Notes: generated from the letters alone by a model not told the origin. Counted from the first letter of the stretch, positions 54,000 to 63,790 are shown. The stretch: DNA of 64,000 bases from Thalassoglobus neptunius (GCF_007859735.1 NZ_SIHI01000001.1:94848-158847); one strand, 5' to 3'. A program made the numbers and translations.

Positions 54000-55433
54000 A
54001 TGCAAACTCCCCCGCCCGATCTTTTCAGCCCCGGCCTTCCCCTTGTCCGTCGAGAAATGTTTCAACGCGCTGGAGCAGGTCTGGGCAGCTTGGCGCTGAC
54101 GGCACTGTTCAATCAGGAAGCTCAGGCCAAACCAACTCAAGAAGGCATCCAACAGATTGCCCCACGGGCGAAGAACGTCATCTTCCTTCATATGGTGGGA
54201 GCCCCTTCACACCTGGACCTGTTCGAAAATAAACCACGACTAAAGGAACTCACCGGAGAACTGGTCCCGGATCATCTCTGGGAAGGTTTGCGTCTCGCGT
54301 TCATCCGCGAGCAACCCAAACTGCTGGGCTCGAAATACAAATTTCAAAAGCATGGAAACTCAGGAATCGAACTTTCTGAATTGATGCCACACCTTGCTTC
54401 GGTTGCTGACGAACTTTGCGTGATCAAATCGCTCCATACGGAACACTTCAACCACGCGCCGGCCCAACTCTTCTTTCAAACCGGTTTCCCACGTTTCGGA
54501 CGTCCGTCACTTGGGTCATGGGTCAATTACGGGATTGGTTCAGAGAACGAAGACCTTCCCGGGTTCGTTGTGCTCATTACCGGAAACGTTGCCGGTGCCG
54601 GAAACAGCCTGTGGGGCAGCGGATTTCTCCCCAGTCGTTTTCAAGGAATTGAGTTCCGAACCAAGGGAGACCCTGTCCTCTTCCTCTCCAACCCGGAAGG
54701 CGTCACACCTGTCGATCGAAAACGAATGATCGACACCATCAATCACCTTAATCAGATTCAACTGGCAGACGTCGGAGACCCGGAGATCGCCACGCGAATT
54801 GCCCAGTACGAACTTGCATTCCGAATGCAGTCCGCGGTGCCCGATTTGATGGAAATCGATGGCGAATCGAAAGAAACGCACGAAGCGTATGGAACAGAAC
54901 CGGGCAAGACGAGCTTCGCCAACAACTGCTTGCTCGCTCGTCGCCTTGTGGAACGAGGAGTCCGCTTCGTTCAACTTTACGATCAAGGTTGGGACCATCA
55001 CAACAACGTCTTCAAGAACGTTGAAAAGAAAGCCAAGCAAGTGGACCAGCCCATCGCAGCCCTGATCGCTGATCTCAAACAGCGCGGGTTACTCGATGAA
55101 ACACTGGTCGTTTGGGGAGCTGAGTTTGGACGCACTCCCATGCTTCAGGGGAATGCTGAGAAGGGCGTTCCGGAAAACGCAGGACGTGATCACCACAAAG
55201 ACGCTTACACGGTCTGGATGGCAGGCGGAGGCGTCAAACGCGGATTCACCTACGGAAAAACCGACGAGATCGGATTTCATGTCGTCGAGAATCCAATGCA
55301 CGTCAACGACTTCCACGCCACACTTCTGCACTTACTCGGCGTCGATCACGAAGCATTGACGTTCAAATTCCAGGGACGCGAATTCCGTCTCACCGATGTC
55401 GCTGGAAAAGTTGCGCACGACATTATCGCGTGA
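54000..55433 (+). CDS. DUF1501 family secreted protein
   Basis: 477 residues of the DUF1501 family (alkaline phosphatase-like fold, no known reaction). The N-terminus has a twin-arginine-like motif ([15 protein letters not shown]) and an export segment ([16 protein letters not shown]). Conserved pieces are [51 protein letters not shown] and [15 protein letters not shown]. Such genes usually follow a DUF1549/DUF1553 cytochrome-like partner in planctomycetes; here the partner is absent. ATG at 54000. The family is expanded in planctomycetes and thought to help process complex carbohydrates, but this is unproven. Confidence 0.9.
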   Translation: MQTPPPDLFSPGLPLVRREMFQRAGAGLGSLALTALFNQEAQAKPTQEGIQQIAPRAKNVIFLHMVGAPSHLDLFENKPRLKELTGELVPDHLWEGLRLAFIREQPKLLGSKYKFQKHGNSGIELSELMPHLASVADELCVIKSLHTEHFNHAPAQLFFQTGFPRFGRPSLGSWVNYGIGSENEDLPGFVVLITGNVAGAGNSLWGSGFLPSRFQGIEFRTKGDPVLFLSNPEGVTPVDRKRMIDTINHLNQIQLADVGDPEIATRIAQYELAFRMQSAVPDLMEIDGESKETHEAYGTEPGKTSFANNCLLARRLVERGVRFVQLYDQGWDHHNNVFKNVEKKAKQVDQPIAALIADLKQRGLLDETLVVWGAEFGRTPMLQGNAEKGVPENAGRDHHKDAYTVWMAGGGVKRGFTYGKTDEIGFHVVENPMHVNDFHATLLHLLGVDHEALTFKFQGREFRLTDVAGKVAHDIIA

Positions 55434-55534
55434 TTACAACGATCTCTCAGTTCCAATCGTGATTGGTGTGGGCAAACGCAGCAGCGAGCAAAATAAGTGA
55501 AGTCAGGCGACCGTCAAGCAACGATGCAACTGAC

Positions 55535-58500
55535 CTAAACGATCTTGTACTTCTTCAACTTGCTGAAGAATGTACTCCTTGGCATTCCAAGCATTCGGGC
55601 TGCCTCAGCTTTATTTCCCTGACATTGATCGAGGGCTTCGCGCAACTGGCTCGCTTCCGCTTCGGAATCGCCCGCCGTCCGACGCGCGACCGAACTGTGC
55701 GGGACGGTGACTGAGCCGAGTGACTTCGGCAATTGGACCGAACGACTTCGTGGAGCCGACTGAGACAGCTCCTCGGGGAGATCTTCAACATGCACGAATC
55801 GGTCCTCCGCCAGCACGACCGCACGCTCGATGACATTCTGCAATTCGCGAATATTCCCGGGCCAGTCGTATCTTTCGAGAACTTTCCGAACGGAATCATC
55901 GAAACCGACAACCTGCTTCGACGCCTTTTCGGCAGCCCGTTTCAGGAAGTGTCTCGATAGCTCGTACAGATCCTCTCGCCGATGCCGCAGTGGAGGAACT
56001 TCCAAACTGATGACGTTCAACCGATAGAACAGGTCTTCCCGGAATTTGCCATCTTCGATCAGTTGCTCAATATCGCGGTGTGTTGCAGCGACAACACGAA
56101 CATCGACAGAGACAGATTTCGTCCCGCCGACCGGTTCGAATGCTCTTTCCTGGAGAACACGAAGAAGTTTCACCTGCACTTCCAATGAGATGTCACCGAT
56201 CTCATCAAGGAACAGTGTTCCCCCGTCAGCAAGTTGAAACCGGCCCTGTTTATCTTCTCGGGCATCGGTAAATGCCCCTTTGACGTGCCCGAACAATTCA
56301 CTCTCGAGAAGTGTGGGCGAGAGTGCCGCACAATGCACGCTGACAAGCGGCCCGCTGCTCCTCAAACTATTTTCATGCAGTGAGCGGGCGAGAAGTTCTT
56401 TCCCCGTCCCGCTTTCACCGCGAATCAAGACAGAAGAATCACTGGCAGCCACTTTTCGAACAGTGTCCAGAAGCGTCGACATCGCTTCACCCGTGCCAAC
56501 AATCCCGGCCCGATGGAACGTTTTCGCTTCCGTAACGGGAGTGGTTGACGTGGACATTGCACCCAACTCCTTCTGGAGCGCGGAAAGCTGCCGTTCCTGA
56601 TCAGAGATTTTCTCGATCTTCAGTTTCAGATCCTGATTCAGCCGCGACACATCCTTCTGAACGGTCGCACAGTGCAAGGCAATTGAGGCCACTCGCGCCA
56701 TGGCCGTCACGAAAGCAACATCTTCGGCCGAATAACTTTTGTGGGTCGGCTTGGCTCCCAGGACGAGAATTCCAGCCAGAGCGCCTTGAATTTCCAATCC
56801 ATGAATTGCCTCTGCCCCCAGTCGCCGAATCAACTCCTGAAGAGGTGAACTTGCATGCGGAGTTCGCTGCCAAACACGATTCATTTCGAGCGCACTGAAG
56901 ACTTCCTCTTCAAGAACCACCTGAACGGGAAAGTTCGATCGGCCCGACGCAATCAGCATTCGAAAGACCGACCGTTCCGACTTTCGAAGATAGAGCGCCG
57001 CTTCTCCAACGTGTAACACATCACGACAGGAATCAAGGAGACTCGCAGAAACCTGTTCCGGTTCAAGAACCCCGGTGACCACGCTGTTCATCCGTTTCAA
57101 CGCTTTGTCGAACTGATACTTCTCGCTAAAGAAATGGCGGTCGAGGTTTCTTTGCAGCGCATCTCGCGTCCAGGTGAGCACCAGAACTGAGATCATCAGA
57201 ACGAGAACGAGTGGAATCGTTCTCCCGAAAATCGCCAAGTCCTGATGAAGCGCAGTCACAGCCCCGATGGCAATCAACGCACAGAACATCAACACCAGAG
57301 CAAGGCTTAAGCTGTAGTACCACACACCTCGACTGACCATCTGATCAACGAGAAGAAGTTTGTACTTCGCGATCCCCACAGCATACGCAAACATGAACGC
57401 GACACTCGCGAGAAACATGGGGAGCCTCGCCCATCCCAGCGCAAATTCCACCGGATGAAAGAACCATAGATAAACCGTGTAGGCAACGGGAATCAGAGAG
57501 AAGAGCGCCGCCCCGAGAATCGAACGAACCTGATTCGCCTCGAGAGCGTTTCGAGTCGATCGTACGCTTTGGACCAAGAGCCCCACACACCCCGCGAAAC
57601 AGACCACTGCGAACAAAACCGCAACCTGCGCCGCGCGACGCAAGAACGGCATCAACTCTCGAACAACATTTCGGAACACAGCCTCCAACGATTCCGCGAA
57701 CGGTCCAGTTCCCCAATCCGCTGTCAAAAACCAGGTCATTGCAATCAGAGTTGTCAGCACAGCACTGACCACCAACGGAATGCCGTACATCGCCACGAGA
57801 CACGCCCCCCGATGCCGCCGATAGAAACGGGCTGGGAACGGATAGACGACAAAGAAATTCAGTAAGACAGCCGGAAGAAAACACCCTGAAATCGCAAACA
57901 CTGAAATCAGGAACGGGCTGGAAGCAATGACCCACCAGTGACTCCCTCCCAGAAACGCAAACGTCGTCACTGACGCAAGAGCAAAGAACGTCCGAACAGG
58001 TTGATCAAACGGACGATTCCAATACGCGACTCCTCCAATCACAACGACGAACATCTGGAGTACAAACCAGAACAAGACCATCGAAATTCCGGAGATCGGC
58101 TGCGGAATCAACGGCACCCATGTCTCCAGCGGCCGTTCGTCTCCACTTCTCAACAGCCAACACTTCACATAGCGCGACTTGTCGGGATATTCCACGACAG
58201 AAAGATTGCCAGCGTACTTCTCCTCCGAAGGATCAAGCCCGAACTCAATCGTTCCTTCCGATCCCACCGTTAAGTTGCGCCACTCTCGCTGAACACGAAC
58301 GAAGTCGACGAACGAATGAATGCGTCGACCACCCAGTTCGATGATGTGATCTCCGACTTCGGGAATATTGCCCTTCCATCGATCTTCATCGGCGACATAG
58401 CGAATTTCGGCGCCAGGGCGTTCGAACTGGTCATCGTTCGAAACAAGACAATTGAACGGAAGGGCAGGTTGTGTCGGGACATACCACAATACGACCAACC

Positions 58501-58573
58501 CGTAAAGCACCGAAAATGCTGCGAGGGAGAAGATCATCCGAAAGCGGATTGTGGACTGACGAAACACATCCAT
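55535..58573 (-). CDS. Membrane-bound sigma-54 activator with PDZ-like, GAF, AAA+ and Fis domains
   Basis: 1012 residues. Residues 14-33 are a membrane anchor, ~55-125 an extracytoplasmic PDZ-like domain (NIPEVGDHIIELGGRRIHSF), then about nine hydrophobic segments to ~465, a linker RDALQRNLDRHFFSEKYQFD, a GAF domain (~500-630) and coiled coil. From ~690 the AAA+ domain shows Walker A GESGTGKELLAR (~718), GAFTDA (~763, the sigma-54 contact loop with Asp for the usual Gly) and Walker B GGTLFLDEIGD (~784), then WPGNIRELQNVIERAV and a C-terminal Fis helix-turn-helix. It activates sigma-54 promoters directly from the membrane. ATG at 58573. Its target genes are unknown. Confidence 0.88.
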   Translation of the reverse strand: MDVFRQSTIRFRMIFSLAAFSVLYGLVVLWYVPTQPALPFNCLVSNDDQFERPGAEIRYVADEDRWKGNIPEVGDHIIELGGRRIHSFVDFVRVQREWRNLTVGSEGTIEFGLDPSEEKYAGNLSVVEYPDKSRYVKCWLLRSGDERPLETWVPLIPQPISGISMVLFWFVLQMFVVVIGGVAYWNRPFDQPVRTFFALASVTTFAFLGGSHWWVIASSPFLISVFAISGCFLPAVLLNFFVVYPFPARFYRRHRGACLVAMYGIPLVVSAVLTTLIAMTWFLTADWGTGPFAESLEAVFRNVVRELMPFLRRAAQVAVLFAVVCFAGCVGLLVQSVRSTRNALEANQVRSILGAALFSLIPVAYTVYLWFFHPVEFALGWARLPMFLASVAFMFAYAVGIAKYKLLLVDQMVSRGVWYYSLSLALVLMFCALIAIGAVTALHQDLAIFGRTIPLVLVLMISVLVLTWTRDALQRNLDRHFFSEKYQFDKALKRMNSVVTGVLEPEQVSASLLDSCRDVLHVGEAALYLRKSERSVFRMLIASGRSNFPVQVVLEEEVFSALEMNRVWQRTPHASSPLQELIRRLGAEAIHGLEIQGALAGILVLGAKPTHKSYSAEDVAFVTAMARVASIALHCATVQKDVSRLNQDLKLKIEKISDQERQLSALQKELGAMSTSTTPVTEAKTFHRAGIVGTGEAMSTLLDTVRKVAASDSSVLIRGESGTGKELLARSLHENSLRSSGPLVSVHCAALSPTLLESELFGHVKGAFTDAREDKQGRFQLADGGTLFLDEIGDISLEVQVKLLRVLQERAFEPVGGTKSVSVDVRVVAATHRDIEQLIEDGKFREDLFYRLNVISLEVPPLRHRREDLYELSRHFLKRAAEKASKQVVGFDDSVRKVLERYDWPGNIRELQNVIERAVVLAEDRFVHVEDLPEELSQSAPRSRSVQLPKSLGSVTVPHSSVARRTAGDSEAEASQLREALDQCQGNKAEAARMLGMPRSTFFSKLKKYKIV

Positions 58574-58585
58574 ATTGTTGAATCT

Positions 58586-59290
58586 TTCGTTGATTCGGCG
58601 CCGATTCGGCGCTTCTGTGCGTCACGTTACCGTGAATTCCTCAAGATCACAACCCTCAGAACACATCGATAATCACGGTTTTCGAGCCACTTGAGCGAAA
58701 ACCCATAAAAACGATGTAATTCGACGGATGATTGGTCCGCTAGTTGCATATCCATCGATCACCCAACCATGCCCCTTGAGCTGGTGAGGTTCCAAACTGC
58801 TCGTTTTTGATTGCAGCTTCCCACTCTGCAACCAGCCTCTTTTACCCACGAGCCAACGGCAGTTTACCTCACCCTCAGGGGTTTTTTCTTTTGGTCGATC
58901 CGATCGATCGAATAATCTCGCGACCAGCAGCGGGACTGACTGCCCAAGCTTGCAAAGAACGTACGGAGCTATCGCTTCGTGACAAAATGCTCAACAAGTT
59001 CCAGAGCGGTCTTGTAGCGTTTACTCTGAGTTCACTTGCTTATTGGGTGAACGAACCATAAATCTTCGCTCCACGAGTTTTCCTTACGGCGATTCTCAAG
59101 CCAGCAAGACCTCAGCTGAATTGTTCGAGTTCGTTAGCGCCATCGCTTTGGACAAAGACTTTCAGATTCGGAACCCGCAGCTTCACCGAGACCGCAGTGT
59201 CGCCATCGTTCGGAAATGCTCTCATCCCTCGAAGCAGTTTTGATCGAGATTCAGCGATGGCGCTTGATTCGGCGCCACAGAATCAACGAA
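58586..59290. repeat. 705-bp segment bounded by inverted repeats
   Basis: Left end TTCGTTGATTCGGCGCC (58586-58602). The right end is the reverse complement of the same sequence with a three-base insertion: GGCGCC, ACA, GAATCAACGAA (59271-59290). Weaker similarity continues inward. A second perfect 12-bp inverted repeat, AGCGCCATCGCT (59136-59147) and AGCGATGGCGCT (59253-59264), is inside. No transposase is encoded. The right end overlaps the stop codon of the DUF1080 gene. It may be a non-autonomous mobile element; no target duplication was seen. It contains the RNA candidate at 58771-58892. Confidence 0.55.
58771..58892 (+). ncRNA. Structured, intrinsically terminated RNA candidate
   Basis: Nested complementary stretches: CCCC(T)TGAG (58772-58780) with CTCAGGGG (58874-58881); GGTGAGG (58783-58789) with CCTCACC (58867-58873); AAACTGC (58794-58800) with GCAGTTT (58859-58865), alternatively GCTCG (58799-58803) with CGAGC (58849-58853); and an inner hairpin TTGCAG (58811-58816) with CTGCAA (58826-58831). 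The outer stem is directly followed by TTTTTTCTTTT (58882-58892). This is a long closed stem with a terminator-like end, about 115 nt. It does not contain the SRP-RNA apical motif and is too short for 6S RNA. No plus-strand gene follows, so it would be a free-standing RNA. Identity unknown. Confidence 0.6.
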
Positions 59291-60059
59291 GACTGGTCAA
59301 TTGACGGGCCAATTTCTTCAGTTTCCGCCGTGGTCGATGAGCCTTGGCGCCAATTGCTTCAACTTCCTGTGGCGCCTTGAGTTCCCTCACCCAGATCTTG
59401 CGAAAATGGACCTCTGAGCCTTCGCTTTGGAGGCCAATGGCTCCGACCTGAGGGTCGCATTCCGTCACTTCCCCAACAGCGGTGTCGTTAATGGTGACCG
59501 TCACTGTTCCATTCTGACAGCGGATGAAACATTTGTTCCACTGATTCACCGGTCGAGCCAGCATCTCGACGTTGCGGACTTCGTTCGCCGATTTCGCACT
59601 TCCACCTGGAAAAATGCTCCCCGCCACAGGCTGATGAAGTTGAACCTGAACTGCCGTTGGCCAGACTCGATCTTCCCCGGTGGTGAATAATAAGACGCCA
59701 CTGTTGCCGTTTTCGTCCTTCGGGAAACGCCATTCCAGGCTGAACTCGAAGTCCGAATAGATCTTCTTCGTCCGGATGTAGCCGTAGGGTTGGCCTCGGC
59801 AGATGATATAGTCGAGATTCGCTTCCTCGTCGGTAGCCAGACTCCAGGTCTCTGAAAATGGAGCCCCTTTTTTACCAGAGACAAACTTCCAAGCTTCTCC
59901 GGGGAAGTCTGAGCTGATTAGGGAAACTTTCGAGGGTGCTTCCTCTGGGCCATCAATTTCAGTGGCTTGGGCAAGCAGCGACTGAACGCCAAGGAAGGCA
60001 GTCACAAGGCAAAAGCGACCGGCTCGAGTCAGAACACGATAAGAAATGGAGTCAATCAT
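59283..60059 (-). CDS. DUF1080 (3-keto-disaccharide hydrolase-type) secreted protein
   Basis: 258 residues with a signal peptide (FCLVTAFLGVQSLLAQA). The jelly-roll DUF1080 domain is recognised by EAWKFVSGKKG, LDYIICRGQPYGYIRTKK, FSLEWRFPKDENGNSGVLLF, RPVNQWNKCFIRCQNGTVTV and GAIGLQSEGSEVHFRKIWV. The family includes 3-keto-glycoside hydrolases and is expanded in planctomycetes, where it helps break down plant or algal sugars. The C-terminal tail is basic (RPRRKLKKLARQL). ATG at 60059; the stop lies within the right inverted repeat of the adjacent element. Confidence 0.9.
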   Translation of the reverse strand: MIDSISYRVLTRAGRFCLVTAFLGVQSLLAQATEIDGPEEAPSKVSLISSDFPGEAWKFVSGKKGAPFSETWSLATDEEANLDYIICRGQPYGYIRTKKIYSDFEFSLEWRFPKDENGNSGVLLFTTGEDRVWPTAVQVQLHQPVAGSIFPGGSAKSANEVRNVEMLARPVNQWNKCFIRCQNGTVTVTINDTAVGEVTECDPQVGAIGLQSEGSEVHFRKIWVRELKAPQEVEAIGAKAHRPRRKLKKLARQLTSLR

Positions 60060-60214
60060 AGATGTCTGCGCACGGGAACCACACTGAAATCAAGCCTTTT
60101 CCCACGCCAACAGTCATAAAGTAACCGCCATTTCATCAAAACGCAAACATCTGACGGCTTAAAGACGAATCTCGATGAAACGTCACTTCCCACGCAGAAC
60201 CTGTTGAGGCGTTT

Positions 60215-60256
60215 TTCTCCCGCGACAAAGAGGACTTTTCATTGTCAGCGGGAGAA
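60215..60256. other. Near-perfect 14-bp hairpin
   Basis: TTCTCCCGC-GACAA (60215-60228) pairs with TTGTC-A-GCGGGAGAA (60242-60256), one bulged base, 13-base loop. It lies between the DJ-1/PfpI and DUF1080 genes, both minus strand. No T tract follows on the minus strand (it is followed by A-rich sequence), so it does not look like a normal terminator. Confidence 0.55.
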
Positions 60257-60342
60257 TGCGCAGCCACAAATCAAACAGATTGCGAGAAACAGCCAGCTCC
60301 GAGAAGAACTGACGCTATACGCTCAACGAGACGACGAAACGA

Positions 60343-60906
60343 CTACAGTGCCTGTCGTTGCTCTTCGAGAAGTTTGATCCACGGACCAACGTAGTGTCCG
60401 TTGTCGTGGAACGTTCTTCCGCTCACGAGATTGCCGTCGATGACACACGGTTCGTCAACAAAAATCCCTCCGCAGACCTCAAGATCAAAGCGACATTTCG
60501 CAACGGTCGCCATCTTTCGACCTCGAACGCAGTCCGCATAGGCGGGAATTTCCACCCCGTGACAGACGCAACCGATCGGCTTGTTCGCCTCGAAGAAGTG
60601 CTTGGTAATGCGGACGAGATCAGGATCGTAGCGAATGTACTCTGGAGCCCTGCCTCCCGAGTAAAGGATCCCCAGATAGTCGTCCGGATCAATGTCTGAG
60701 AAAGCGACGTCGGCGTTGAGCGTGTACCCTTCCCACTCTTTCGTGATGGTCCATCCCGGTTTTACCTCGTGCATCACCATCTGATACTGTCGTTTTTCGG
60801 GAGCTGCCACAACCGGCTGAAAACCACTCTCGATGAGTCGATAGAAGGGATACATCGTATCGAGAGTTTCTGCAGCATCTCCAATGACAATCAGTACCTT
60901 ATGCAT
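60343..60906 (-). CDS. DJ-1/PfpI family protein
   Basis: 187 residues of the DJ-1/PfpI (class I glutamine amidotransferase-like) superfamily. It starts MHKVLIVIGDAAETLDTMYP, has DPDDYLGILYSGGRAPEYIR, and the nucleophile elbow IGCVCHGVEI with Cys near residue 115 followed by His, then CVIDGNLVSGRTFHDNGHY. Members are proteases, glyoxalases or chaperones; which applies cannot be told. No signal peptide, so cytoplasmic. ATG at 60906. It is upstream of the DUF1080 gene on the same strand, 283 bp apart. Confidence 0.88.
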   Translation of the reverse strand: MHKVLIVIGDAAETLDTMYPFYRLIESGFQPVVAAPEKRQYQMVMHEVKPGWTITKEWEGYTLNADVAFSDIDPDDYLGILYSGGRAPEYIRYDPDLVRITKHFFEANKPIGCVCHGVEIPAYADCVRGRKMATVAKCRFDLEVCGGIFVDEPCVIDGNLVSGRTFHDNGHYVGPWIKLLEEQRQAL

Positions 60907-61069
60907 TCCAGTTTCATCCTGTTTGGTGGAAAAGAAAAACCTGCCACGCGGTCATGTCTGTTGTTGAGGCTCGGCAAGGTGTAAGTTTCGGCTGATCTTG
61001 AAATTCCCGCGCGTTGTCAGTTCAATTTGACAAGTGGCCCCACGACTTTCCTCTCGCCAGAATACCACT

Positions 61070-62587
61070 ATGACATATCCCTTTCTGCAGTTGAACCAAC
61101 TCCGATCATGGAGCTTTCTCTTCTCTCCGTTTCTTGTCTGCATCCTCTGCTCCGCATGCAGCAACGGACAGGAAACTACGCAATCGACAGAGACTCAACC
61201 ATTCAAGACAGAAGCAGATGCCCCCGCTGTTCCAAGAACCGGCAACGACTGGCCACACTTTCTTGGCCCAACCCACGACGGAATCTCGACCGAAACCGGA
61301 CTGCTCGATGAATGGCCGGCCGAGGGACCTCCACTTGTCTGGGAACGTGAAGTCGGAACCGGATACAGCGCCCCTTCGATCCGAAACGGCTGGCTCGTGC
61401 TTCATCATCGAATCAACGATGAGGAAGTCGTCGAATGCTTCAATGCCGAAACGGGAAAGCAACGATGGACGTATTCCGCGCCAAGCCGTTTCCGCGACCC
61501 GTATGGATACAACAACGGACCACGCTGCTCCCCGATTCTGACCAACGAACATTGCTTCACACTGGGGGCTGAAGGACGACTCCTGTGTCTCAAGCTGGCT
61601 GATGGTTCCCTTTGCTGGGAGCATGAACTTCGCAACGAATACGACATCCCCGACGGTTTCTTCGGTGTCGGCTCCACTCCGATTCTCGAAGGCGATCGCC
61701 TCATCGTTCCGGTCGGGGGACAACCCAACTCGGGGATCGTTGCTTTCGACAAGAAAACCGGTGATCCTCTCTGGAGTGCTGTTGGCAAAAACACCTGGGA
61801 CAACGTTCCCACAGGCTGGAGATCCGATGACACTTATAGCTGGACCGGCGAGGAAATGGTGGTCAGCTACTCATCGCCGATTGCAGCGACGATTCATGGC
61901 CAACGTCACTTTCTCTGCCTGATGCGGCATGGTCTTGTTTCTTTGAACCCGGAAACCGGCGAAGAAAACTTTCATCACTGGTTTCGATCGAGAACTCACG
62001 ATTCGGTCAACGCAGCCCGGCCCGTTGTCGTGGACGATACCATTTTGCTTTCGGCAGCGTATCGAGTCGGCGCCACGCTTCTGCGCGTCGCCCCCGATGG
62101 AAAGAGCTGCGAAGTTGTCTGGAGTGATCCGCGAAATCTGCTCACTCACTGGTCGACAGCGATTCCCTTAGATGGATGTTTTCTCGGATTTAGCGGTCGG
62201 CATGAGAACGAAGGGGAACTTCGCTGTATCGACGCAGAAACAGGAGAAGTCAAATGGTCAACGACTGGTGCCTCAGAAGACGCCTCCTTTCGGCGAGCCC
62301 CTGACGAATCGATTATCGACGTCAAGACCGGGGAAACAGTTCCGTTCCCGTTCTATGGTCGAGGTTCGAAAATTCTGGCCGACGGAAAGTTCATCATCCT
62401 CGCCGAACGTGGAACGCTGGCATTGTGCAAAGCGACAACAGAAGGCTGGGAAGAAATCTCACGCTGCTCAGCCCCCAGAATGAAATACCCAAGTTGGACA
62501 GCTCCGGTTCTCTCACACGGACTTCTCTACCTCCGCTGCGAAGACGCCCTCATCTGCCTCGATCTGAAGAAACCAAATCCACAGTAG
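61070..62587 (+). CDS. PQQ-like beta-propeller lipoprotein
   Basis: About 505 residues. The ATG at 61070 starts a lipoprotein signal (FLFSPFLVCILCSAC, lipobox LCSA-C). The mature part is a propeller with PQQ-type repeats: DWPHFLGPTHDGISTETGL, CFNAETGKQRWTYSAP, AFDKKTGDPLWSAVG, SLNPETGEENFHHW, CIDAETGEVKWSTTG. This architecture is common in planctomycetes and is usually not a true quinoprotein dehydrogenase; it may be a binding scaffold at the outer membrane or cell surface. It is divergent from the DJ-1/PfpI gene. Confidence 0.9.
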   Translation: MTYPFLQLNQLRSWSFLFSPFLVCILCSACSNGQETTQSTETQPFKTEADAPAVPRTGNDWPHFLGPTHDGISTETGLLDEWPAEGPPLVWEREVGTGYSAPSIRNGWLVLHHRINDEEVVECFNAETGKQRWTYSAPSRFRDPYGYNNGPRCSPILTNEHCFTLGAEGRLLCLKLADGSLCWEHELRNEYDIPDGFFGVGSTPILEGDRLIVPVGGQPNSGIVAFDKKTGDPLWSAVGKNTWDNVPTGWRSDDTYSWTGEEMVVSYSSPIAATIHGQRHFLCLMRHGLVSLNPETGEENFHHWFRSRTHDSVNAARPVVVDDTILLSAAYRVGATLLRVAPDGKSCEVVWSDPRNLLTHWSTAIPLDGCFLGFSGRHENEGELRCIDAETGEVKWSTTGASEDASFRRAPDESIIDVKTGETVPFPFYGRGSKILADGKFIILAERGTLALCKATTEGWEEISRCSAPRMKYPSWTAPVLSHGLLYLRCEDALICLDLKKPNPQ

Positions 62588-62588
62588 T

Positions 62589-62750
62589 ATGTTCCGTACC
62601 CAGATCGTGCCTCAGGAAGTGCTGCACTCGATCCGCAGTCTTGCCATTCAAACCAACTTCAGAGGAACTCAGTCGCTCATCGCATTCCATTGCATGGATG
62701 GTTCGAGAGTGAACACGAGTTTCAACCTCGGCTGCGACGCGATCGACTGA
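62589..62750 (+). CDS. Possible very small protein, 53 residues
   Basis: An ATG directly after the stop of the PQQ gene opens a 53-codon frame (starts MFRTQIVPQEVLHSIRSL, contains IAFHCMDGSRVNTSFN) ending seven bases before the cydB stop. It could be translated by reinitiation. There is no ribosome binding site and no relative that I recognise, so it may well be chance. Confidence 0.2.
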   Translation: MFRTQIVPQEVLHSIRSLAIQTNFRGTQSLIAFHCMDGSRVNTSFNLGCDAID

Positions 62751-62756
62751 ACTTCT

Positions 62757-63773
62757 CTAGTAGCTGTGCTTGTCCAATTCGACTCGGCCTCGAAATGTCC
62801 AATAGACGGCTCCGGTGTAGCCCAGCACGAATGGCATTCCGATCACTGCGATGAGGGTCATCAGCTTGAGAGTTGTCGTTGACGAAGCAGCATTGTAGAT
62901 CGTGAGGCTGTTTTCCGGATGCGGGTCGGAAGCGACCAGGTTCGGGAACAGGGAAACTCCAAAAAGAAAGACGAGTGCGGCAATGGTGCAGGCAGAGGAC
63001 AAGAACGCCTGGCCGAAGGCTTCCTTCTTGACCGTTCGCGAGATATTCAAGATCGCTAAGACATTCAAGATGACGACAGCGTAGGCAAATGGAAATTCAT
63101 GGAAGTTGTGAAGTGCTTTCGGAATTGTCGTCAATGTCGCGACCGTCAGCGCCAGGTAGAGAGCCAGAAATGCGAAGTAGCCGATCCAGATCCATCTGCG
63201 GGCACGTTGTCTGAGTTCTCCTCCAGTCTTCAGGGTCAGATAGATCGCTCCGTGCATTAAGAACATTGCGATCGTGAGAAAACCGGTCAGCACCGGATAC
63301 CAGTCGATTTGATCGGCCACGCTTCCTCGGAAAACACCTCGACCATCAAGGGGAACTCCGGTCATTGCCCCTCCGACAGCCACGCCGAATACAAACGAAG
63401 CAGTCAGGCTCGAAACAAAGAAGACCTTGTCCCAGATCCCTCGCCAGGCTGCGACTTCCAACTTGCTCCGAAATTCAATTGAAACCGCTCGAAAGATCAG
63501 CGCAGCGAGAATGACCATAAATCCTTCGTAATACCCGGAGAAGACGGTCGCATAGGCTTCCGGAAAAGCAGCGAACATGGCCCCTCCGAAAGTCACCAGC
63601 CAGACTTCGTTGCCGTCCCAGATCGGGCCGATCGAATTTAGAATGATCCGCTTTTCTTTGTCGGTCCTTCCCAGCGGAGACAGCATTCCGACTCCGAGGT
63701 CGAAGCCATCGAGAATGGCATAACCGGTAAGCAAGACCCCCAAAATGACAAACCAGAGCAGATTCCAATCCAT
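62757..63773 (-). CDS. cydB: Cytochrome bd ubiquinol oxidase subunit II
   Basis: 338 residues with about eight or nine membrane segments. The start [19 protein letters not shown] followed by [10 protein letters not shown] is the family hallmark, then [28 protein letters not shown] and [11 protein letters not shown]. CydB pairs with CydA to form a high-affinity quinol oxidase for low oxygen. The ATG at 63773 is preceded by AGAAAGAAG. CydA is not encoded in the remaining 227 bp of the window, so it lies either further upstream or elsewhere. A 103-bp repeat element lies 17 bp before the start codon. Confidence 0.93.
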   Translation of the reverse strand: MDWNLLWFVILGVLLTGYAILDGFDLGVGMLSPLGRTDKEKRIILNSIGPIWDGNEVWLVTFGGAMFAAFPEAYATVFSGYYEGFMVILAALIFRAVSIEFRSKLEVAAWRGIWDKVFFVSSLTASFVFGVAVGGAMTGVPLDGRGVFRGSVADQIDWYPVLTGFLTIAMFLMHGAIYLTLKTGGELRQRARRWIWIGYFAFLALYLALTVATLTTIPKALHNFHEFPFAYAVVILNVLAILNISRTVKKEAFGQAFLSSACTIAALVFLFGVSLFPNLVASDPHPENSLTIYNAASSTTTLKLMTLIAVIGMPFVLGYTGAVYWTFRGRVELDKHSY

Positions 63774-63790
63774 CTCGAAATCTTCTTTCT

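Noticed and set aside
58807-59061. 84-codon plus-strand frame downstream of the sigma-54 activator
   Set aside because: It overlaps the structured RNA candidate and its terminator, starts with TTG, and has no recognisable protein features.
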